DNA of 56,648 nucleotides from Lysinibacillus sphaericus OT4b.31 (GTDB taxonomy: Bacteria; Bacillota; Bacilli; Bacillales_A; Planococcaceae): positions 4,040,374 through 4,097,021 of the forward strand of contig NZ_KB933398.1 of the NCBI RefSeq assembly GCF_000392615.1, in the 5' to 3' direction. The position numbers and the translations under genes are program-made. The notes beneath the pieces were generated by a model, which was given only the letters and a program-made list of their open reading frames with translations, was not told where the DNA came from and searched no databases. Numbering within the stretch: the first letter of the stretch is position 1; the number at the start of each line of letters is the position of its first letter. This document shows positions 13,354 to 23,614 of this stretch, in pieces.

Positions 13354-14649
13354 TTATAGTGTATCACTATTTGTTAGTGTTAATGATAGCTCTACTAATT
13401 TACCTTGACGATATACTTTCATTGTTAAATCATCACCAGTCTTTTTCTCATTATACAAATGCTTTCTTAAATCAATGGCTGTTTCAATTTTCTCCCCATC
13501 CATTTCCACAATAACATCATATTGTTTTACTCCTGCTTTAGCTGCTGGGGAGTTATCCATTACCTGCGTAATCACAACACCTGTTGTCACTTCTTCTGGT
13601 AATTTCAACGTTTGTTGTTGGTAGAATGCCGGTACTTCTGTTAAATCAGCTAACGAGATCCCCATTGTTGGACGTTTCATTTCACCATTTCGTTCTAGCT
13701 CCTCAATAATTGGAATTGCTGAGTTAATTGGAATGGAGAAGCCTAGCCCTTCGACAGATGATTCAGCAATTTTCATGGAGTTAATGCCGACCAATTCACC
13801 CGCTAAGTTAACTAATGCACCACCACTATTACCTGGGTTGATAGCCGCGTCGGTTTGTAAAACTTCTTGCTGCCAATCTTCCGTACCATCTCCATTTAAG
13901 TCGACTGGCACCGAACGATCTTTACCAGAAACAACACCCGTTGTAACAGAACCATAAAAATCTAAACCAAGTGGATTCCCTATAGCAATTACTGTTTCAC
14001 CTTGTTTTAAGACATCTGAGTTACCGAACGTTGCAACTGTTTTAACATTTTTAGAGCTAATTGAAATAACAGCTAGGTCTGTCCAAACATCACGGCCCAC
14101 TAGTTGAGCCTCTTCTTTCGTGCCATCCGCCATTGTTACCTCTAACTGTTTTGCCCCTTGTATAACGTGATTGTTTGTTACGATAAAGGCTTTGTCGCCC
14201 TCTATTTTATAAACAACACCTGAACCGCTTCCTGCCTCTTGTGTTGATGTCGAAGGTGGACTCCAAAAGCCGTTGCTTGTCACTTCTTGAATATTGGTAA
14301 TTCCCACAACAGCCTCTGAGGCTTTTTCAACCGCTGCTGTGACGTCTGTTGTTACTTCTGTTGCTACCTGATTAATGGTTGTGTCATTTTTGTCTGAGCC
14401 GTTTGTTGTTGTTCCTGGCATTTGATTGACAAGTCCAGGTAGCATTAGCCAAACGAGTAAAGCGCCAATAATGACACCGATAAGACCGCTGAAGAAGTAA
14501 CCACCCTTACCACCGCCACCTTTCTTTTTTAAACGTTTTGACTGCATTTCTCGCTCCTCACGTTCGAGTCGCTCCTGTAAAGGTGACTTCTGTATTTCAT
14601 CATTATTTAGAAAATCACTGTTTTTATCGTTATCTTGAAAATTACTCAT
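13354..14649 (-). CDS. htrC: HtrA/DegP-type membrane-anchored serine protease
   Basis: This 431-residue quality-control protease acts on the outer side of the membrane. A cytoplasmic basic segment is followed by one membrane helix (GLIGVIIGALLVWLMLPGLV, about residues 55-75) and a Thr-rich linker. The trypsin-like domain has His in VTNNHVIQG, Asp in WTDLAVIS and Ser in NPGNSGGALVN. A C-terminal PDZ domain covers about residues 325-425 (AGVKQYDVIVEMDGEKI). The start MSNF is chosen because AAGG lies nine bases ahead, while the upstream ATG overlaps it. In Bacillus the homologue (YyxA/HtrC) also follows walJ. A terminator separates it here from the wal operon. Confidence 0.93.
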   Translation of the reverse strand: MSNFQDNDKNSDFLNNDEIQKSPLQERLEREEREMQSKRLKKKGGGGKGGYFFSGLIGVIIGALLVWLMLPGLVNQMPGTTTNGSDKNDTTINQVATEVTTDVTAAVEKASEAVVGITNIQEVTSNGFWSPPSTSTQEAGSGSGVVYKIEGDKAFIVTNNHVIQGAKQLEVTMADGTKEEAQLVGRDVWTDLAVISISSKNVKTVATFGNSDVLKQGETVIAIGNPLGLDFYGSVTTGVVSGKDRSVPVDLNGDGTEDWQQEVLQTDAAINPGNSGGALVNLAGELVGINSMKIAESSVEGLGFSIPINSAIPIIEELERNGEMKRPTMGISLADLTEVPAFYQQQTLKLPEEVTTGVVITQVMDNSPAAKAGVKQYDVIVEMDGEKIETAIDLRKHLYNEKKTGDDLTMKVYRQGKLVELSLTLTNSDTL

Positions 14650-14751
14650 CGTCCTCATCCTTCCATTGACTGCTATTTGTTAATTGTTACCCTTATCTTA
14701 CGATTCAAACATTAAAATCAGATGAAAACTAAATAAAATGGACATAAAAAT

Positions 14752-14792
14752 AGCTGTTCAATGCATTTACTTAAAAATGCGATTGAACAGCT
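14752..14792 (-). terminator. Terminator of the walRKHIJ operon
   Basis: An 11-bp stem (AGCTGTTCAAT with ATTGAACAGCT) is extended inside by GCATTT with AAATGC and followed on the minus strand by a T run. It lies about 100 bases after the walJ stop. Confidence 0.85.
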
Positions 14793-14895
14793 TTTCTTTT
14801 TAGAAGCCTCTGGTAAATCAATGTTTGATTTTTGTATTTGTTATGAGCATTGACTGAGCCTCCGGCACGCCAATTAATCATCATTGGCCTTTATG

Positions 14896-15684
14896 TTAAA
14901 CGGTTACTAACCTTGTTGGCTCTTCCGCGTCTGTATCAAATAAATGAACATATTCGCCTGCTATAATACCGCATGATTGCAAGGTTTGCGTTACGCTCAT
15001 GCGCGCCAGCTCTTTCATGTTGTTATCCTTACTTAAATGTGACAAATAAATATTAGTCTGCTTTTCAAAAACGACCTCACTCATGGCAATAGCTGCATCC
15101 TCATTTGACACATGTCCTACATCACTTAAAATGCGACGTTTTATCGACCATGGATAACGCCCCATTTGTAGCATATTGACATCGTGATTACTTTCAAATA
15201 CAAAGGAATCTGCCCCACGAATAATACCTTTCATACGATCACTGACATAGCCTGTATCGGTAATAATAACAAGTTTACGCCCGTCCTCATGAAAAGTATA
15301 GAACATTGGATCTGCGGCATCATGTGATACGGCAAAGGATTCAATCGACAATGAGCCAAAATGTTTCACAGTATCCATTTCAAACTCGAAACGTTGCTCT
15401 ACTGGAATTTCACCTACGAGCCCATCCATTGCCTGCCATGTTTTGGCGTTTGCATAAATTGGTACACTATATTTTCGTGCCAATACACCAATTCCTTTAA
15501 TATGATCGCTATGCTCATGTGTTACCAATATGCCATTTAGCTTTTTCATATTACGGTCGATTTTTGTAAATAGCTGCTCCATTTTTTTACCACTAAAGCC
15601 TGCATCGACGATAAATGCATAATCGTCGTTCTCCACGTAAATCGAATTGCCTGTACTGCCACTTGCTAAAACACTAAATCGCAT
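14896..15684 (-). CDS. walJ: MBL-fold exonuclease-like protein WalJ
   Basis: This 262-residue metallo-beta-lactamase-fold protein (YycJ) is encoded last in the wal operon. The metal site is clear: [11 protein letters not shown] at about 54-64, SHDAADP, TDTGY and SNHD in mid-protein, and LSHLSKDN at about 215. Bacterial WalJ homologues are linked to DNA processing and to coordination of cell division with replication, and the homologue is a 5'-3' exonuclease. GGGGAG precedes the ATG, and only two bases separate it from walI, consistent with one transcript. Confidence 0.93.
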   Translation of the reverse strand: MRFSVLASGSTGNSIYVENDDYAFIVDAGFSGKKMEQLFTKIDRNMKKLNGILVTHEHSDHIKGIGVLARKYSVPIYANAKTWQAMDGLVGEIPVEQRFEFEMDTVKHFGSLSIESFAVSHDAADPMFYTFHEDGRKLVIITDTGYVSDRMKGIIRGADSFVFESNHDVNMLQMGRYPWSIKRRILSDVGHVSNEDAAIAMSEVVFEKQTNIYLSHLSKDNNMKELARMSVTQTLQSCGIIAGEYVHLFDTDAEEPTRLVTV

Positions 15685-15686
15685 AA

Positions 15687-16520
15687 TTAAACTCCCCAGT
15701 CTTCTTCTTCGCCCTCTTGCTTGTCCTCTTGCTTATCCTCTTGGAATTCAATAACATTACCTTCAACAGCATTGACAAAATACTCTTCGGTTTCCCCATC
15801 AGATAATTTCACACGCATTTCCCATGTTGGGACCAGTACCTGCGTTCGAGTTAAATAAACAAGTGTCGAGTAGCCTAACTTCATTTGCGTAATCCGCGAA
15901 TCTGGCTTTAGTAGTCCTTTTGTATACAATGTTTGTATAATTTGAAGTGGTGGAATCACACTTTCCTGTTGCTCCATCTCTTCAATACTATCAATCATTG
16001 TTTGCTCATACATTGTGACTTCGTTATTCGAATTCCATTGTACTTTTAATAAACCACTCTTATTGTAATAAAGCATTCCATTATTTGTTTTCTGGAAGAA
16101 GATTGCAACCCGTTCCTCACGGTCAACCTTCCATAATGCATAGGAAGTACCCTCTTTGATGTGCGCTTGGGCAAACTCTGTAAAGCTCGTATCGTCATTT
16201 ATATTTCGTACTTTCACAGGACTCTCAAGAATTACCCGCGCTCTCGTTTCAACTGAAAGGTCCACTTGATGATTTGAATTTGCAAATTCAGAAGGCGTAA
16301 AAATATGGACTTTGCCTGAAATATACGTAGCCGACTCTATGCTATTAGGGAGTGCTCCATACGTAATATTATCGTCTTCTAATCGTGCCCCAATCGTTTT
16401 CTCACCAGGTATCTCAACGTTCTGCGCCTCATCGTAACGATTCACATACAACGAATATAGAAAAATATTTAAGATTAAAAAAACCATAATAAAAATGGAC
16501 TTTGTTCTATTCCAATCCAT
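15687..16520 (-). CDS. walI: WalK regulator WalI (YycI)
   Basis: This 277-residue protein has one N-terminal membrane helix ([19 protein letters not shown]) and a large extracellular domain. With WalH it forms a membrane complex that restrains the WalK kinase in Bacillus. The start MDWNRTKS is eight bases after GGAGG, and an upstream GTG overlaps that site and is rejected. The first codons overlap the end of walH by 14 bases, indicating translational coupling. The C-terminal tail is very acidic ([13 protein letters not shown]). Confidence 0.93.
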   Translation of the reverse strand: MDWNRTKSIFIMVFLILNIFLYSLYVNRYDEAQNVEIPGEKTIGARLEDDNITYGALPNSIESATYISGKVHIFTPSEFANSNHQVDLSVETRARVILESPVKVRNINDDTSFTEFAQAHIKEGTSYALWKVDREERVAIFFQKTNNGMLYYNKSGLLKVQWNSNNEVTMYEQTMIDSIEEMEQQESVIPPLQIIQTLYTKGLLKPDSRITQMKLGYSTLVYLTRTQVLVPTWEMRVKLSDGETEEYFVNAVEGNVIEFQEDKQEDKQEGEEEDWGV

Positions 16521-17838
16521 TTTTGACACCTCCGAGCATGTCAGGCGTCAATAAAATCCATGCACCATTGCGTATAACAAACCACCTTGGCTCTAGATTA
16601 AATAATTGTTCGTTTTCTTCCTTTGTTAAATAATAGCCCACCACAATTTCATCTATATCAGATAATACAATATTATTAAGCGTATGAATTTTTTCAACTA
16701 TTTCTGTTCCAGATGGCAATTCTTTAATCTCTTTTTCCGATGGTATATCCATATCTAATGTAAAGTATGGTCGTTTATAACGGAAAATGCGATTATCTCC
16801 CCAAACAGTTGTAATTCGGGTTGTTGCCTGATCACTATATACCGGGAGCCCCTCTAAGTAGAGCTGATAATCCAATTGATTTTTACTTGTACTTGTTGAT
16901 ACATACCGGTAATCCGCTGTAAAGCCCCCATGTTCATTGATAAATTCAAAACTACTATTTAATAGCTTTGACGGCTCTATTCTTTCGCTACTTTCTGCAG
17001 CTGGATACACGTAGTTTAGTGATTTTAATCTCCTATCGACAGTCATTAGCGACATGCCATCTGTATATTTTTCAGATGTCGTGCTTTCAACAGTACGTTG
17101 TACAATATTTGGATCTGTAAATAACACATTTTTAAATGATTCTAGTGAAAGTTGTTCATCATCGATATAATACGTATACTTTACAGATTCAATTTTGTCA
17201 TTAGCTACATAAAGTGATGTATAGCCATCACGCTCTACCTCTTTAAAAACACCATACTGTTTTGAAGGCTCAATAATATCCCTTACAAACTGATTGGCGT
17301 TTGAAAGGCTTACATGAGAACGCAACAATGAATCATTATTGCTACTAACGAAAAATACCTGTAATTCTTTATTGTTGTATTGGCTCCAATCTATGATCAT
17401 ACGATTGAACGTTGTTTCTGGTAGTTCCTTATCGGCAAATTGAAAAATAGAGCTAAATGCTGAGAAGGGAATCTCTCCTGCAAAAAAGACCGTCATGCGA
17501 TTATTTGCTCGAATCAGCTCATTTACATAGTCTGGTGAAATTTTATTATTAATTCGCACTAAATCAAGAATGTTCCAGCCCTTAAAGGCATTCATCATAT
17601 CTTTCATAGCGCCATTCGATACAGTTCCTGTAAATCCATCTTCAGCCCGAATTATAGCCTTATATGGTCTGATGACATCTTCCGTACTTTTTTGTGGCCC
17701 GATTAAGATTTCCTTACCTTCTGTTTGTTCAATAAATTTATAATCCGGCGTGTATGTCCAAATGATAAAGGTCAATACCACACTCAGCATAACGAGTAGA
17801 AATAAAACAGCTGATTTTACTGGTTCAATATACTTCAT
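16507..17838 (-). CDS. walH: WalK regulator WalH (YycH)
   Basis: This 443-residue protein has a single N-terminal membrane helix (SAVLFLLVMLSVVLTFIIW) and an extracellular three-domain part typical of YycH. Together with WalI it controls WalK activity. The ATG overlaps the walK stop codon in an ATGA arrangement, which selects this start over the GTG two codons upstream and points to coupled translation. Confidence 0.93.
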   Translation of the reverse strand: MKYIEPVKSAVLFLLVMLSVVLTFIIWTYTPDYKFIEQTEGKEILIGPQKSTEDVIRPYKAIIRAEDGFTGTVSNGAMKDMMNAFKGWNILDLVRINNKISPDYVNELIRANNRMTVFFAGEIPFSAFSSIFQFADKELPETTFNRMIIDWSQYNNKELQVFFVSSNNDSLLRSHVSLSNANQFVRDIIEPSKQYGVFKEVERDGYTSLYVANDKIESVKYTYYIDDEQLSLESFKNVLFTDPNIVQRTVESTTSEKYTDGMSLMTVDRRLKSLNYVYPAAESSERIEPSKLLNSSFEFINEHGGFTADYRYVSTSTSKNQLDYQLYLEGLPVYSDQATTRITTVWGDNRIFRYKRPYFTLDMDIPSEKEIKELPSGTEIVEKIHTLNNIVLSDIDEIVVGYYLTKEENEQLFNLEPRWFVIRNGAWILLTPDMLGGVKNGLE

Positions 17839-19700
17839 TCCCACTCACCTGCCTCGTCAAATTCGTCTAAATCATATGGTAATGTAAAGAATATCGTTGT
17901 GCCATGACCTTCATCACTTTCCGCCCAGATTTTCCCGCCATGTGCCTCAATCATTTCCTGTGCAATGGCTAGACCAAGGCCTGTACCACCCATAGAGCGT
18001 GCACGTGCGCGGTCTACTCGATAGAAACGATCAAATATGCGACCGACATTTTCTTTTGGAATCCCCATACCATCATCGGAAATCATCACCTTCAACATAT
18101 TCCCCTGAACGGTAAAGCCAAAGCGTACATTACCACCGTCTGGTGAATATTTAATAGCATTGGAAATGATATTATCGATAACTTGTGTCACCTTATCCGT
18201 ATCAAATTCAACATAATAAGATGCCTCTGGGAATAAGCGTTCAAATACTACCTTGTCAGACTTAGACATTTCAAAGCGATCGATGATGCGATTAAAGAAT
18301 GAATTGAATAGGACAATGTCTTTATTCAGCTCATAATCTGCACTATCCATGCGGGATAACTGCAACAAGTCATTGACTAAACGGATCATACGCTCGGTCT
18401 CTGTCTGTGTAACATTTAAAAATGTTGGCGCAATGTTTTCATCTTTCCACGCCCCATCAGCCAACGCCTCTAGATAACTGCGCATTGTTGTTAAAGGTGT
18501 TCGGAGTTCATGTGAAACGTTGGATACAAATTCTCTACGATCCATTTCAATCTTTTCTTGCTCCGTATTGTCATGTAGCACGGTAATTAGACCATTGATA
18601 AAGCCCGTCTCTTTTTGAATAACTGAGAAATTCGCCCGTAATATATACGGGGCATCTGCCGTACTAAAATTTAAATTTACTGCATCATTCATATGAATTA
18701 AATCTTCAAAACTATATTCCTGATCGATGCCTAAAACAGATGCAATTGGACGACCTAATGTTATATCTCTTGAAATATGCAATAGCTCAAGTGCTGGATC
18801 ATTAATAAGAATAATACGCCCTTTGCGATCTGTGGCAATAACGCCATCTGTCATATTACTCAGAACCGAATTGAGCTTACGTCGCTCTGCCTCTGTTGTC
18901 GATTGCGCCTCCTGCAAGCGATTCGTCAAATGGTTAAAGGTAAGAGCAAGCTGCCCGATCTCATCTGTCCCATAAACTCGCACTTTACGTGAATAGTTTC
19001 CTTTTGCCATGGCCTGTGCCTGCTTCCGCATATCAGCAATCGGCTGTGTAATTGTGCGAGCCACTAAAATTCCTAAGAAGATAGTAATAACTAAGGACAT
19101 CGCTGTTCCACCCAGGAAAATACGGTTAATATCATTCATTTGTTCAAAAACCGATTCAATATTCGATTCAATATAGAGTACCCCTATAATTTCATCATCA
19201 GGACCTGCGCCATCACGAATTGGCGTTGCTAGTACCCATACACGATCTCTTGTTTTATTGTCGATTTTTATAATATCAAATAAAGTCTCTGCTGAAATTG
19301 CACGACGGACAAGGTCAGTATTCGAACGTTGTCCAATTAAATTTTGGTTTTCAGCTTCTGACGTCGCAAGTATACGCTGCCGGTTATCTATGACGCGAAT
19401 TTCTAAAATATCTCCATTTGAAACATCCTTCAAGCCTGTTGAGAATTCCTTCACGATGGACTTTAGGCTTTCCTCACGCGTTGGCATACTTTCATCGCGT
19501 TCTTTTAAAATTTCTTCACGAATGCTATATTGCATCAAATCAACACGTTGAAAAATGGATTCTTGAAAATTACTCTTCAAATTTCGCTCTAATTCACGTG
19601 CGAAATAGATGCCTATGATTTGCAAAGCTAGCATGATAAGTAAGATATAAATTAGCACTAGCTTGACATGAATGGATTTAAAGAAGCTTACTTTGTGCAT
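17835..19700 (-). CDS. walK: Sensor histidine kinase WalK
   Basis: This 621-residue essential kinase of the wall-homeostasis two-component system has these domains in order: TM1 (about 12-32), extracellular PAS-like domain (about 35-185), TM2 (about 190-212), HAMP (to about 262), cytoplasmic PAS (about 268-375) and HisKA with the phospho-acceptor in VSHELRTPLT (His about 392). The ATPase domain has N-box NIISNAIKYS and G boxes SDDGMGIP and GGTGLGLAI. The domain order is that of Bacillus WalK. It follows walR by five bases and overlaps walH. It would signal lipid II or cross-linking status to WalR at the septum. Confidence 0.97.
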   Translation of the reverse strand: MHKVSFFKSIHVKLVLIYILLIMLALQIIGIYFARELERNLKSNFQESIFQRVDLMQYSIREEILKERDESMPTREESLKSIVKEFSTGLKDVSNGDILEIRVIDNRQRILATSEAENQNLIGQRSNTDLVRRAISAETLFDIIKIDNKTRDRVWVLATPIRDGAGPDDEIIGVLYIESNIESVFEQMNDINRIFLGGTAMSLVITIFLGILVARTITQPIADMRKQAQAMAKGNYSRKVRVYGTDEIGQLALTFNHLTNRLQEAQSTTEAERRKLNSVLSNMTDGVIATDRKGRIILINDPALELLHISRDITLGRPIASVLGIDQEYSFEDLIHMNDAVNLNFSTADAPYILRANFSVIQKETGFINGLITVLHDNTEQEKIEMDRREFVSNVSHELRTPLTTMRSYLEALADGAWKDENIAPTFLNVTQTETERMIRLVNDLLQLSRMDSADYELNKDIVLFNSFFNRIIDRFEMSKSDKVVFERLFPEASYYVEFDTDKVTQVIDNIISNAIKYSPDGGNVRFGFTVQGNMLKVMISDDGMGIPKENVGRIFDRFYRVDRARARSMGGTGLGLAIAQEMIEAHGGKIWAESDEGHGTTIFFTLPYDLDEFDEAGEWE

Positions 19701-19705
19701 TCCGT

Positions 19706-20419
19706 TTACTCCTGTTCAGGATTTCGTAAATAATAACCTACACCACGTCGTGTCACAATCCAAGCTGGATGACTGGGATTGTCCTCTATTTTTTCACGCA
19801 AACGACGAATCGTTACATCCACTGTACGTACATCACCAAAATAATCATAACCCCATACGGTCTGTAATAAATGCTCACGCGTCATCACTTGTCCTATATG
19901 TTTACCTAAGTAATGCAATAGTTCGAACTCACGATGTGTAAGTTCGATTGATTCTTCACGTTTCATCACTAAGTATGCATCCGGCTGAATAACAAGAGAG
20001 CCTACAACAATCTCATTTGACTCTTCCTGTGCTTCTTCTGCAGCTGGCGCCACAACTTGTAAACGGCGCATATTCGCTTTCACACGAGCAATCAGTTCAC
20101 GTGTACTAAATGGTTTCGTCACATAATCATCTGCTCCCATTTCTAAGCCTAATACCTTATCAATCTCAGAGCCTTTTGCCGTAAGCATAATAATAGGAAA
20201 ATCATATTTTTTTCGCACTTCTCTACAAACTTCCATACCATCCCGCTTAGGTAACATTATATCTAATAGCATTAGATCCGGCTGTTCTTCCTCAACCTTC
20301 TCTAGCGCTTCATCTCCATCATATGCGCAAATAACTTTGTAGCCTTCTTTAATTAAATTAAACTGTAAAATATCTGCGATTGGTTTTTCATCGTCAACAA
20401 CTAAAATCGTTTTGTTCAT
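19706..20419 (-). CDS. walR: Response regulator WalR
   Basis: This 237-residue OmpR-class regulator is the first gene of walRKHIJ. The receiver domain shows the acidic pair in VDDEKP, the phospho-acceptor Asp in [13 protein letters not shown], and the switch residues Thr (MLTAKG) and Lys (YVTKPF). The winged-helix domain ends the protein ([24 protein letters not shown]). WalR controls autolysin and wall-hydrolase genes through paired TGTWAH hexamers. AGGGAG precedes the ATG. I could not fix a convincing -10/-35 pair in the 400 bases upstream. Confidence 0.97.
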   Translation of the reverse strand: MNKTILVVDDEKPIADILQFNLIKEGYKVICAYDGDEALEKVEEEQPDLMLLDIMLPKRDGMEVCREVRKKYDFPIIMLTAKGSEIDKVLGLEMGADDYVTKPFSTRELIARVKANMRRLQVVAPAAEEAQEESNEIVVGSLVIQPDAYLVMKREESIELTHREFELLHYLGKHIGQVMTREHLLQTVWGYDYFGDVRTVDVTIRRLREKIEDNPSHPAWIVTRRGVGYYLRNPEQE

Positions 20420-20815
20420 CCATTCTCTCCCTTTCGCTATTCATCTATTTTAAAACAATGTGTCATGATATATTTCAACTTCGTGTATTAAAACTTATGC
20501 TATCGCTTCGCTGTTGCGCAGCAATACTTTGTGTATTCTCATTGACAAAGCTAGTGTACTTTATTGCCTGAAGATAAAAGTCACTACTCTTAACTCTAAC
20601 ATGCTTTTAGCTTCCATGCATTATTCATGATTAGTTTCTCTATATCTATTTCGTCTATTAGCCCAAACGCTCACGTGTTTAAAACTCCTACTGCAAAAAG
20701 AAGGGAACAGCCGCCTATAACTACCAAATATATGAGCCACAGGATAACACACTCCTAGGCTATCTTTCTAAATATTTCTTGGGAAATAACATTATATTTT
20801 ATGAGTTATATGCAA
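20420..20815. other. Leader region of the wal operon, otherwise empty
   Basis: This stretch of about 400 bases contains no supported gene. It must hold the walR promoter. TTGAAA at about 20470 on the minus strand is a possible -35 element, but no well-spaced -10 box accompanies it. Confidence 0.3.
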
Positions 20816-20844
20816 AAAGGCAGCCCAGCATTTGGACTGCCTTT
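20816..20844 (-). terminator. Terminator of the M23 peptidase gene
   Basis: An 11-bp stem with one mismatch (AAAGGCAGCCC with GGACTGCCTTT) has a T run on the minus strand, directly after the stop codon at 20857. Confidence 0.85.
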
Positions 20845-20856
20845 TATACAAGTAAA

Positions 20857-22323
20857 TTACTGACCTACATAAGATAAAGGATTCACAAGTGCACCATTTT
20901 TCTCAACTTCAAAATGTAGATGCGTACCTGTAGAATTTCCAGTAGAACCCATAATCCCAATGACTGAACCTTTTTCGACAACCTGTCCAACCTCTACATC
21001 AATAGAAGATAAATGTCCATATAGCGTCGTATAGCCATTATTATGATTTACCACAATACGGTTTCCGTAGCTACCTGAAACTCCCGCTGCTACAACAACA
21101 CCATTATCAGCCGCGAGGATGTTGTAGTTGCTAGGTCGGGCAATGTCGATTCCTCGATGTTGTGCACCCCAACGTTGTCCCATTTGACTAGAAATATAGC
21201 CACCTACTGCTGGCCAAGAAAATTCACCTGTACCTCGAGAAGAGATAACCTTTGTCCCTACAACTTCAATTTCATCAACTGGTTGCTGGACGACTGTTTC
21301 TTTTAAAGCCACTTTCGATGTACGTGTACCATTCTCAGATGTTAATAAATAGGATGTCTCCTTTTTACCGTCAACACCTTGCTGTTTTATAACTGACTCA
21401 CCTTTATACATCGTTGGGTCTTCTTCTATAACCTTCTTAAACGGAATCGTATCTGTAACTTTCTTTTCTTGTTTTACTGCAATTGTTACGAACGGTTTAG
21501 CGACAGTTACGTTTAACGCTTGTCCTATTTGTAACACTGTATCCACCGCAATACCAGGATTTAAGGCTAATAACTCAGCTGTTGTTAAGCCATGTTTTTT
21601 AGCAACCGATCCTAATACATCACCTGGTTGAATTTTATATTCTTGTTGTTCGATGGAGCCAGTCATTAATAATTTCACCGCTTCTTCAGGCGTTAGTATA
21701 GCATTTGGCGCGATCTTCTTTGTTACACCTGAAACTCCCTGTTTAAAGGAAATATCTAAGATCCGCGTTTCACCAGATTGTAAAGATGGTAAACCATTAA
21801 TAGCTTGTTGGTTATCTTGAAAACTTTTTAACTCTTGCTGTGAAACATATTGTAGCTTTAGCATACGAACAGTTTCTTCATAAGCATTAGCATCTTTTAA
21901 ATTGGCGATCGGTTTGTTATCTACTAATAATGAAAAGGCTGGTGTTTGTGCTACAAGAGATTGCTCAACCTTCTTTAATGTTTCTGCATCCTTTGTTTCA
22001 TTACTAAACACTTGCTCTGGTATTATTTTCACAGCAGCGTTAGCATCTATAGCGTATTCCTTGTACTGATTAGTTGCTTCCTTTTCTTTTGAAGCAATGA
22101 TTTCCTTCACGGCTTTGTCATCAGATACAGCACCCATATATTCATTGTCTACATAAACATGATAGATTTTATGTAACGCTTCTTTATGATTAATTTCTTT
22201 GGCATACCCCATATTAATAGTTAAACTTGCCATTAATACTGCAATAATTGATACCTTTTTAAAAGAAGAAAAATTGTAGGTGAATCTATTGTTTTCTTCT
22301 TTTTTATTCCAAGACGAACTCAT
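20857..22323 (-). CDS. Secreted LysM-G5-M23 peptidoglycan endopeptidase
   Basis: This 488-residue exported wall hydrolase candidate begins with a basic segment and a hydrophobic signal (VSIIAVLMASLTINMGYA). A helical region follows, then a LysM domain (YKIQPGDVLGSVAKKHGLTT, about 230-275), a G5 domain (about 275-360) and a C-terminal M23 domain. The zinc ligands are in HRGIDIA and HLHFEV. M23 enzymes of this type cut peptide cross-links in peptidoglycan. The start MSSSW has GAAGGGG ten bases upstream. Its position next to walRK suggests, but does not show, control by WalR. Confidence 0.9.
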   Translation of the reverse strand: MSSSWNKKEENNRFTYNFSSFKKVSIIAVLMASLTINMGYAKEINHKEALHKIYHVYVDNEYMGAVSDDKAVKEIIASKEKEATNQYKEYAIDANAAVKIIPEQVFSNETKDAETLKKVEQSLVAQTPAFSLLVDNKPIANLKDANAYEETVRMLKLQYVSQQELKSFQDNQQAINGLPSLQSGETRILDISFKQGVSGVTKKIAPNAILTPEEAVKLLMTGSIEQQEYKIQPGDVLGSVAKKHGLTTAELLALNPGIAVDTVLQIGQALNVTVAKPFVTIAVKQEKKVTDTIPFKKVIEEDPTMYKGESVIKQQGVDGKKETSYLLTSENGTRTSKVALKETVVQQPVDEIEVVGTKVISSRGTGEFSWPAVGGYISSQMGQRWGAQHRGIDIARPSNYNILAADNGVVVAAGVSGSYGNRIVVNHNNGYTTLYGHLSSIDVEVGQVVEKGSVIGIMGSTGNSTGTHLHFEVEKNGALVNPLSYVGQ

Positions 22324-22435
22324 CAATAAAGCCCCTTCCAACTTTACCCTATCATAGGTTTAATTACCCACAAGGATTTTTTGCACCACTATAATGTACC
22401 ATAAAGAAAATATTGATTGAATCTTTTCTCCCTTT

Positions 22436-22452
22436 TGTAATGTAATTGTATT
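22436..22452 (+). promoter_or_regulatory. Possible WalR box
   Basis: TGTAAT, five bases, then TGTATT matches the WalR consensus of two TGTWAH hexamers spaced by five, except for one position in the second half. It lies between the divergent M23 peptidase and yitT genes, oriented toward yitT. One match of this length in AT-rich DNA may be chance. Confidence 0.3.
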
Positions 22453-22653
22453 ATTTCTCTACTAATTGTTACATAACTCCTATTTTTGTTAATCGCTATT
22501 CTATTGTATTTATATTCAATTATTCAGCATTTTAAACAATTTTATACTTTTTTCTTAAATTCTAGACAGTATATAGACTTATTACTTTTTACTTGATTAA
22601 TATTTCGATAAAATAGAATAAGGTTAATACACTAGTTGATTGGAGCGATTTAT

Positions 22654-23556
22654 TTGAGTGACTCACAAACCTCTGTGATAACATCTAAAGCAGGGAAACC
22701 ACAAAAAAAGAAAAAAGCCCGAAGACTTATAATAAGGACCATTATGGTTATGCTTGGTGCAATTATAATGGCTGTTGGACTAGAGTTATTTTTAGTACCT
22801 AACCAAATCATGGATGGTGGAATTGTTGGTGTTTCTATTATCACTTCACATCTATTAAATTTACCACTCGGTATTTTCATCTTCGTTTTAAACTTACCTT
22901 TTATCTTTTTAGGCTATAAACAGATCGGTAAAACTTTTGCCCTTTCTACAGGACTGGGAATTACTGTACTTTCCGCAACAACAATTCTTCTACATAATTC
23001 AGAACCATTTACAAGTGATACATTACTGGCAACAGTGTTTGGGGGAATAATTTTAGGAATTGGGGTCGGTATTGTTATCCGTTATGGTGGTTCTTTAGAT
23101 GGTACGGAAATTTTAGCGATTCTTCTTAATCGAAAATTGCCTTTCTCAGTTGGGGAATTTATTATGTTTTTCAACTTATTTATCTTTACTGTAGCCGGCT
23201 TTATTTTCACTTGGGAGCAAGCAATGTACTCTATTCTAGCGTACTATATCGCCTACAAAATGATTGATATTGTTATTCAGGGAATGGAAGAATCCAAATC
23301 TGTTTACATTATTAGTGATGAGATTGATGAAATTGGTCAAACGATCATGGATCGCTTAGGTCGTGGTGTAACCTTTTTACATGGCGAGGGAGCGTATACG
23401 GGTAACGACAAAAAAGTAATTTTCACCGTTATTACACGTTTAGAGGAATCCAAACTGAAAACCATCGTCTCTGAAATAGACGACAATGCCTTCCTTGCAA
23501 TTGGTAATATTGCAGAAGTAAGAGGTGGACGCTTCAAGAAGAAGGATATTCACTAA
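22654..23556 (+). CDS. yitT: YitT-family membrane protein (DUF161 + DUF2179)
   Basis: This 300-residue polytopic membrane protein has five or more hydrophobic helices in the first 200 residues (MVMLGAIIMAVGLELFLVP, LGIFIFVLNLPFIFLGY and others). A soluble C-terminal DUF2179 domain of about 80 residues (SVYIISDEIDEIGQTIMDRL) resembles ligand-binding ferredoxin-like folds. The transported substrate is unknown. The TTG start at 22654 is preferred because GGAG lies eight bases before it; an earlier in-frame TTG has no such site. It is on the opposite strand to its neighbours. Confidence 0.88.
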   Translation: MSDSQTSVITSKAGKPQKKKKARRLIIRTIMVMLGAIIMAVGLELFLVPNQIMDGGIVGVSIITSHLLNLPLGIFIFVLNLPFIFLGYKQIGKTFALSTGLGITVLSATTILLHNSEPFTSDTLLATVFGGIILGIGVGIVIRYGGSLDGTEILAILLNRKLPFSVGEFIMFFNLFIFTVAGFIFTWEQAMYSILAYYIAYKMIDIVIQGMEESKSVYIISDEIDEIGQTIMDRLGRGVTFLHGEGAYTGNDKKVIFTVITRLEESKLKTIVSEIDDNAFLAIGNIAEVRGGRFKKKDIH

Positions 23557-23569
23557 AAATCAGGATATG

Positions 23570-23611
23570 AAAAAGGAAGCAATGGCGTGCCTGCACCATT
23601 GCTTCCTTTTT
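23570..23611. terminator. Perfect bidirectional terminator between yitT and purA
   Basis: A 16-bp perfect stem (23570-23585 with 23596-23611) with A-run and T-run ends and a ten-base loop separates the two convergent stop codons. Confidence 0.92.
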
Positions 23612-23614
23612 ATA

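Noticed and set aside
18505..18525. parS-like TTCATGTGAAACG in walK
   Set aside because: The left half lacks the required spacing and bases, so the match is chance.
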